DNA of 64,000 nt from Gordonia spumicola (GTDB taxonomy: Bacteria; Actinomycetota; Actinomycetes; Mycobacteriales; Mycobacteriaceae). The stretch is from contig NZ_BJOV01000005.1 of the NCBI RefSeq assembly GCF_009932475.1, positions 1,550,001 through 1,614,000 on the forward strand. The letters run 5' to 3'. Of this stretch, positions 59,605 through 64,000 are shown one piece after another. The notes beneath the pieces are model-generated. The model saw nothing but the letters and a program-made list of their open reading frames with translations. It made no database searches and was not told where the DNA came from. Position 1 is the first letter of the stretch; every line of letters begins with the position of its first letter. A program made the position numbers and the translations under genes.

Positions 59605-60896
59605 CGGTCCCCTCCCTGCTCGGGCGCCACCGACACGAGCGGTCCGACCATCAGCGTCTCGGCGGTCGTCGGCTTACGGCCGAGCGCCTTGCTCAACGTC
59701 TTCTGGTCCTGGCTCGTGGTGACGCCCCTGGCCTTGGCAGTCTTCTTCTTCACCGACATTCCGGGCGGGTAGACGGCCAGCGGACCGGACATCGTCGGTC
59801 CTGTTCCCGTGCCGGGGCCCACACAGCCCGGCCCGCGGAGCTGACCGTAGGGACCGCCGTCGTACACCGGGCAGTTCTGGTGCGTGTACATCTCGTAGGC
59901 GCTGAAGTTGATGCCCAAGTTCAGCTGGACGTGGCCGTTGACGCCGGTGAAGACACCGAGCACCCGAGTGGCGAGGGTGTAGATCTCGCGCAGGCCCTCG
60001 GGCAGCGAGTTCGGCTCGTACATGAGCGCGCCGAGCATCGTGTTCAAGTCCCGGACCAGTCGCTTGCCCGCGTCGCCGTTCTTGGCGAACAACGTCTGAG
60101 TGGAGTCGAGCATCGACTGCGCATTGGTGAGGAGCGCCGTCAACTCGTCCTGCTTGTCCGCGATGGTCATGGCGGGCTTCACCGACTTGCCGAGCGTGTC
60201 GAGCAGTTCCGGGGTCGACGCGGCGAGCGCGTTGATCGACCGGTTGAAGTTGTCGAAGCCCGACGGGGCCCCCGCGGGGAACTGCGCGTTGATCGTCTTC
60301 CAGTACTGGTCGAGCACGCCGACGAACGTGGAGAACGTGGCTCCACCGCCGTCGAGGGCGTCGGCGATGGTGCCGAGCACCATGCCGAGGTCCTCCGGCG
60401 GGACGCTCTTGAGCAGTGTCCGCAGATCGTTCTGCGCGTCCTGCAGACGGATCGTCGGCTCGGACGTGTCCGCCTTGACGACGTCGCCGGACGACAGCCT
60501 GTCCTGCGACGGGTTCTGCGGCGCGATCAATTCGACGGAGTTCACGCCGAACAGGTTCGACGGCACCGTGCGGGCCGTCGTGTTCGCCGGGATGCCCTCG
60601 GCCTGGCTCGGGTCGAGCAACATCGCGACGTCGCGTCGCTGATCGCCCGCGGCTCCGACGACCGAGACCGTGTCGACCTGGCCGACGATCATCCCGTTGT
60701 ATCGAACGTCCGCGCCGCTGATCAGACCGTCGCCCACGTCGGTCAGCTGGGCCGTCACCTCGGTGTTGTCGTCGAACTTGCCCTCGTACCGCATCATCAG
60801 CAGCACGATGACGAGCGCCGCGACGGCCGCGAAGATCACTCCGCGCACGAAGTACGTTCCGACTGACGGGTCACGCCCTCCGGTGTCGATTCTCAT
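59601..60896 (-). CDS. mceA: Mce family protein MceA
   Basis: 431 residues. Anchor at about 17-37 (VRGVIFAAVAALVIVLLMMR), MCE domain (VTAQLTDVGDGLISGADVRY, NGMIVGQVDTVSVVG, NLFGVNSVELIAP), helical region, then a Gly/Pro-rich C-terminal domain with Cys in QNCPVYDGGPYGQLRGPGC. First mce gene after the permeases. ATG at 60896, six bases after yrbEB. Confidence 0.94.
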   Translation of the reverse strand: MRIDTGGRDPSVGTYFVRGVIFAAVAALVIVLLMMRYEGKFDDNTEVTAQLTDVGDGLISGADVRYNGMIVGQVDTVSVVGAAGDQRRDVAMLLDPSQAEGIPANTTARTVPSNLFGVNSVELIAPQNPSQDRLSSGDVVKADTSEPTIRLQDAQNDLRTLLKSVPPEDLGMVLGTIADALDGGGATFSTFVGVLDQYWKTINAQFPAGAPSGFDNFNRSINALAASTPELLDTLGKSVKPAMTIADKQDELTALLTNAQSMLDSTQTLFAKNGDAGKRLVRDLNTMLGALMYEPNSLPEGLREIYTLATRVLGVFTGVNGHVQLNLGINFSAYEMYTHQNCPVYDGGPYGQLRGPGCVGPGTGTGPTMSGPLAVYPPGMSVKKKTAKARGVTTSQDQKTLSKALGRKPTTAETLMVGPLVSVAPEQGGDR

Positions 60897-60902
60897 GCCC
60901 GA

Positions 60903-61769
60903 TTACCCCGATATCCTGATTCCGGCGGTCATGCCCCAGAAGACGAGCGTCATGACGAGGTTCGCGAAGACGATCGTGATGATCGACAACCGGATCGCGT
61001 GTCCGGCCGCGACGCCGACGCCCTCCGGTCCGCCCGACGCGAAGAACCCGTAGTAGCACTGGATGAACGTGGTCAACAGGACGAACACGATCACCTTCAT
61101 GAACGAGAACACGACGTCTCGGGACATGATGAACGAGTTGAAGTAGTGCAGATAGGTGCCGGTCCCCTGGCCGCTCTGGACCTGAAACATCAGCTGGCAG
61201 GCGATGTAGTTGGCGGCGAGCGAGATCGCGTACAGCGGCACGATCGACAGGACGGCCGCGGCCATACGCGTCGTCACCAGATACGGCAGCGGCCGGATGG
61301 CGATCGATTCGAGGGCGTCGATCTCCTCGCTGATGCGCATCGATCCGAGCTGTGCGGTGAACCGGCAGCCCGACTGCGCGGTGAACGCGGTCGCCGCCAG
61401 CAGCGGGGCGATCTCGCGGGTGGTCGCGAATGCCGAGAGGCCGCCGGTGACCGGCGACATGCCGAGCAGGTTCAGCGCCGTGTAGCCCTCGATGCCGACG
61501 GTCGCCCCGCCCATCACGCCGAGGATCACCATGACGCCGACCGTTCCACCGCCGACCACGATGGCGCCGTTGCCCCATGCGACGTCGGCGAGCAGACGCC
61601 AGACTTCCTTCTTGTAGTGCCGGAACGTGATCGGCGCGAGTCCGATGGACTTCACCAGGAAGGTGATGAGGTGTCCCATCGCGACGAGCGCGTCGCGCGG
61701 GGCCTCGAGCCCCTTGCGTCCCCACTCGACCGGCTTCAGGAGAGGCGGCGTGTACCGCGAGGCCGTCAT
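60903..61769 (-). CDS. yrbEB: YrbEB-type Mce permease
   Basis: 288 residues, MlaE family, about five membrane segments. TTREIAPLLAATAFTAQSGC, FTAQLGSMRISEEIDALESI (contact loop for the MceG ATPase, encoded elsewhere) and ASGGPEGVGVAAGHAIRLSI. Works with YrbEA as the membrane channel of the lipid importer. One base after yrbEA. Confidence 0.94.
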   Translation of the reverse strand: MTASRYTPPLLKPVEWGRKGLEAPRDALVAMGHLITFLVKSIGLAPITFRHYKKEVWRLLADVAWGNGAIVVGGGTVGVMVILGVMGGATVGIEGYTALNLLGMSPVTGGLSAFATTREIAPLLAATAFTAQSGCRFTAQLGSMRISEEIDALESIAIRPLPYLVTTRMAAAVLSIVPLYAISLAANYIACQLMFQVQSGQGTGTYLHYFNSFIMSRDVVFSFMKVIVFVLLTTFIQCYYGFFASGGPEGVGVAAGHAIRLSIITIVFANLVMTLVFWGMTAGIRISG

Positions 61770-61770
61770 G

Positions 61771-62628
61771 TCACACCACCTTTGCCGGGACCACGAGGGC
61801 GAACAACTGCGTCATGACGACGTTGACGGTGAACAGCAGCAGCACCGAGTTGACGACGGCCGCGTTCACCGAGTTCGCGACGCCGGCCGGGCCACCGCTG
61901 GTGTTCAGACCGCGGTCGCACGCGACGACGGCGACGATCGCGCCGAAGATCACCGCTTTCACCAGAGCGAATATCAAGTCGGACGTCCCGGCGAACGATG
62001 CGAACGTCCCCGTGTAGCTGCCCGGCGTTCCACCCTGTGCGTACACGTTGAAGACGTACCCGGTGATGAAGCCGACGAAGCAGACGAAGCCGCAGAGCAG
62101 GAAAGCGACGACCATCGTGGCGAGCAGACGCGGCGAGATGAGCCGCTGGATGGGATTGACGCCCATCACCTTCATCGCGTCGATCTCGTCGCGGATCGTG
62201 CGCGAGCCGAGGTCGGCGGCGATGGCCGATCCGACCGCGCCCGCGAGCAGCAGCGACGTGACGAGCGGAGCGCCCTGTCGGATGACACCGAGACCGGTCG
62301 CGGCGCCGGAGAACGACGTGGCTCCGATCTGCCCGGCGATGTTCGACACCTGGATCGAGACGATGACCCCGATCGGGATGGCGACGAGCAGTGTCGGGAA
62401 CACCGATGTCGACGCCATGAAGGCGCACTGGCGGACGAACTCCTTGAACGGGAACCGCCGCTTCGCGATGTCGGTGGCGAGGACTTTGAAGACTTCGACG
62501 AACATCGCCAGTTGTCGGCCGAACGTCTCGAACGACTTGGTGACGTGTTCGTGAAACCAGGTGCCGACACCGCTGCGAGACCACCGCTCGCCCAATCCGG
62601 CGCGACTGCCGATCGTTTCCGTGCTCAC
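61771..62628 (-). CDS. yrbEA: YrbEA-type Mce permease
   Basis: 285 residues, MlaE family. FKEFVRQCAFMASTSVFPTL, GAPLVTSLLLAGAVGSAIAA, DLGSRTIRDEIDAMKVMGVN (ATPase contact) and GLNTSGGPAGVANSVNAAVV. First gene of the operon. The GTG at 62628 has AGGGGA directly next to it, too close to be ideal, so the start is uncertain by a few codons. Confidence 0.92.
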   Translation of the reverse strand: MSTETIGSRAGLGERWSRSGVGTWFHEHVTKSFETFGRQLAMFVEVFKVLATDIAKRRFPFKEFVRQCAFMASTSVFPTLLVAIPIGVIVSIQVSNIAGQIGATSFSGAATGLGVIRQGAPLVTSLLLAGAVGSAIAADLGSRTIRDEIDAMKVMGVNPIQRLISPRLLATMVVAFLLCGFVCFVGFITGYVFNVYAQGGTPGSYTGTFASFAGTSDLIFALVKAVIFGAIVAVVACDRGLNTSGGPAGVANSVNAAVVNSVLLLFTVNVVMTQLFALVVPAKVV

Positions 62629-63004
62629 TCCCCTGCCTTCACATCGTCGAGTGTCGTGCGGGAAGTGGTCGACGTCGCCGTCGACCCATCCCCCTGGTCG
62701 TTCTCGATGCGTCCGGGCCATGCCTGGGCATCGTGTGCGTAGGAGCATACACAGAAGAGCCGCTTCGCAGTGCCAGGGGTCACAGATAAAATTCAATCGA
62801 GACCCGCCCCACAGCATAGGTCGTGGTCACAGGGTTTTCTCAGCTTTGACCCGACGGCATGCCAGATGAGTCAGGATTGTTCGACGGTTGATCGAACAGG
62901 TGAATCCGCTCGGCTCCTCGGGTCGCGGCCGATCGAGGAGGAATAGCGTTCTCAGCAGTCGACAAACCGGGATGCCCGGGAGCGACCGTCGCATGGAGGA
63001 CGCC
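62629..63004. promoter_or_regulatory. Divergent control region between the mce operon and the secreted pair (376 bp)
   Basis: No gene is supported here. It holds an AT-rich patch (62785-62797, AGATAAAATTCAA) that may contain the mce promoter on the minus strand, a plus-strand TTGACC (62846-62851) resembling a -35, and a perfect inverted repeat TGTTCGA-N7-TCGAACA at 62878-62898 that is a likely regulator site. The repeat is in the opposite orientation to the mycobacterial SOS box. Confidence 0.5.
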
Positions 63005-63565
63005 ATGTCCACTGTCCGTACCGTCGTCACGAGCGCGCTCGCGCTCACCATCGCCTGCCTGACAGCCGTCGCCGCGCCAGGGGTCGCACACGCCGGGCCG
63101 CCGGGCCCGCGATCACCCGATTTCGGCTCGTCCAGCCTGCCCGCCCCCGGACGCGAACCACGCCAACAGTTCAAGGTCCACTTCAACTTCTTCGTCGACC
63201 GAACCGAAGAGAACTACGGCGTGACGATCAAGACCGCGTACTCGAACTGCGTCGAGGAGGCCGCACCCGCCAACCTGTCGTTCACGGTGCCGATGAAGCC
63301 CCGCGACTTCGACGTGGAGCGCACCGAGACGTTCACCATGCAGCCGGAGGACCGCCTCAGCGGTGCGGGCTTCCCGACCCTCTGCATGTTCCAGACCACC
63401 TACCAGGTGTGGGCCGTGCACGTGACGACGTCGACCGGGACCCAGGACTGGCAGGTCGAGTTGCAGAACGGCGACGTCGTATGGGGTAAGGCAGGCAAGC
63501 GGATCATCGTCGACCGGGTGGCCGACGGCGTCGAGGTCTACATCCTCGGATCGGACCTCGGATGA
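63005..63565 (+). CDS. Secreted protein of unknown function, first of a tandem pair
   Basis: 186 residues. Sec signal with cleavage near AHA-GPP (about residue 30), then a mature domain: KVHFNFFVDRTEENYGVTIK, AYSNCVEEAAPANLSFTVP, PTLCMFQTTYQVWAVHVTT and QDWQVELQ. Two cysteines (C82, C127) probably pair. Predicted all-beta. The ATG at 63005 has GGAGG five bases upstream; an ATG four codons earlier lacks one. The stop overlaps the next gene, a paralogue. Function unknown. Confidence 0.85.
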   Translation: MSTVRTVVTSALALTIACLTAVAAPGVAHAGPPGPRSPDFGSSSLPAPGREPRQQFKVHFNFFVDRTEENYGVTIKTAYSNCVEEAAPANLSFTVPMKPRDFDVERTETFTMQPEDRLSGAGFPTLCMFQTTYQVWAVHVTTSTGTQDWQVELQNGDVVWGKAGKRIIVDRVADGVEVYILGSDLG

Positions 63566-64000
63566 ACACCGCGGTCAGGCGCTGCGCCCTCGCCGCCACA
63601 ACACTCGCCGTGCTCGCCGTCGCGCCCGCGCCCCGCGCCGCGGCCCTCCCCGACTTCGGGTCGCTCGGCACCGGGTCGCTCGACCCGCGCCCACCGGGCG
63701 CCGACTACCTGGAGGAGCACTTCGACGTCAACTTCGTGTTCGAGTCACGCCCGTCGTCGTCCGTCCTCTATCGCACCGAGATCACCTCGGCGCGCAGCCA
63801 CTGCGTCGACGCCATGTCGCCGACCTCGCTGACGTTCAACCAGACGGTCGCCGCGGGCGCCGCCGACGGGACGCGCAAAGAGGTGTTCAGCTACGACCCG
63901 TCACCCGAGTTCGACGGCCTCATCCCCAAGTACTGCTTCTGGGAGAACAACTACGCGGTGTGGGCGGTGCACATCTACATCGACGGAGCCGACCGCCAGG
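63562..64000 (+). CDS. Secreted paralogue of the preceding gene, partial at the window end
   Basis: 146 codons visible, no stop. Signal MNTAVRRCALAATTLAVLAV then APAPRAAA, mature start LPDFGSLGTG. It repeats the pattern of the upstream protein: FDVNFVFESRPSSSVLYRTE, then SHCVDAMSPTSLTFNQTV (C81) and PKYCFWENNYAVWAVHIYID (C125). ATGA overlap shows coupled translation, so the pair may form a complex or arose by duplication. Confidence 0.85.
   Translation, partial: MNTAVRRCALAATTLAVLAVAPAPRAAALPDFGSLGTGSLDPRPPGADYLEEHFDVNFVFESRPSSSVLYRTEITSARSHCVDAMSPTSLTFNQTVAAGAADGTRKEVFSYDPSPEFDGLIPKYCFWENNYAVWAVHIYIDGADRQ

Noticed and set aside
62878..62898. TGTTCGA repeat considered as a LexA/SOS box
   Set aside because: The half-sites are in the reverse order (GTTCGA..TCGAAC rather than TCGAAC-N4-GTTCGA) and the spacing is 7, so the SOS consensus is not met.

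Overview
The window is a strongly GC-rich actinobacterial chromosome segment. It carries a complete mce operon (two YrbE permeases, MceA to MceF and one Mce-associated protein), a merged his-trp cluster using a single PriA, PdtaR, BsaP next to bioB, and NrtR next to nadA. This points to a mycolic-acid-bearing member of the Mycobacteriales, with a Gordonia-, Williamsia- or Tsukamurella-like genus as my best guess. From memory, the order polA .. tRNA-Leu/pdtaR .. tesB .. pyk .. lgt-trpABC .. trpE .. his .. nadCA .. bioB .. bioA .. treY matches the Mycobacterium tuberculosis block Rv1562-Rv1629 read in reverse, so the backbone is ancestral and the interesting parts are the local departures from it.

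Regions. 1-3.3 kb (minus strand): polA, a SPOR-like membrane protein and the start of a Ser/Thr kinase. 3.4-9.1 kb: a 5'-truncated MFS transporter remnant and a liv branched-chain amino acid ABC operon with a strong hairpin between livK and livH. 9.2-15.7 kb: pdtaR, tRNA-Leu(CAA), a secreted CocE-type hydrolase overlapping cutC, a small membrane protein, tesB and pyk. 15.8-21 kb: lgt with a very long acidic repeat tail, then trpA, trpB and trpC. 21.1-28.3 kb (plus strand): a five-gene operon (SWIM zinc finger, DUF5691, MoxR AAA+ ATPase, DUF5682, VWA protein) in which every junction is a 4-bp stop/start overlap; it sits between trpC and the rest of the trp cluster. 28.4-38.1 kb (minus): YfeS-like protein, Trp-associated membrane protein, trpE, a 59-residue tautomerase, hisI, hisF, an IMPase-family phosphatase, priA, a small membrane protein, hisH, hisB, hisC and hisD. 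38.2-41.8 kb: a relBE-type toxin-antitoxin pair with a perfect palindromic operator, a GNAT acetyltransferase, an orphan hypothetical gene, adhP and a small membrane protein. 41.8-45.4 kb: nadC and nadA without nadB, divergent from DUF817-nrtR. 45.2-51.1 kb: DUF2567, bsaP, bioB, bioD, bioF and bioA, divergent from a bioQ-type TetR gene with two palindromic operators between them. 51.2-53.5 kb: treY alone. 53.5-62.6 kb: the mce operon. 62.6 kb to the end: a divergent promoter region and two tandem paralogous secreted proteins, the second cut by the window edge.

How the genes work together. Most minus-strand genes form long translationally coupled runs (ATGA or GTGA overlaps): amino acid uptake (liv), Trp/His synthesis, NAD synthesis, biotin synthesis and lipid import (mce). 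The least explained element is the MoxR-VWA-SWIM-DUF5691-DUF5682 operon, which looks like an ATP-driven remodelling or surveillance machine of unknown target. Its insertion separates trpCBA from trpE and appears to have left each side with its own promoter. Other unusual signals are the repeat tail of Lgt with an in-frame DNA palindrome, a 26-bp repeat shared by hisF and hisD, the missing nadB, the long antisense overlap of DUF2567 with nrtR, and several likely leaderless promoters.
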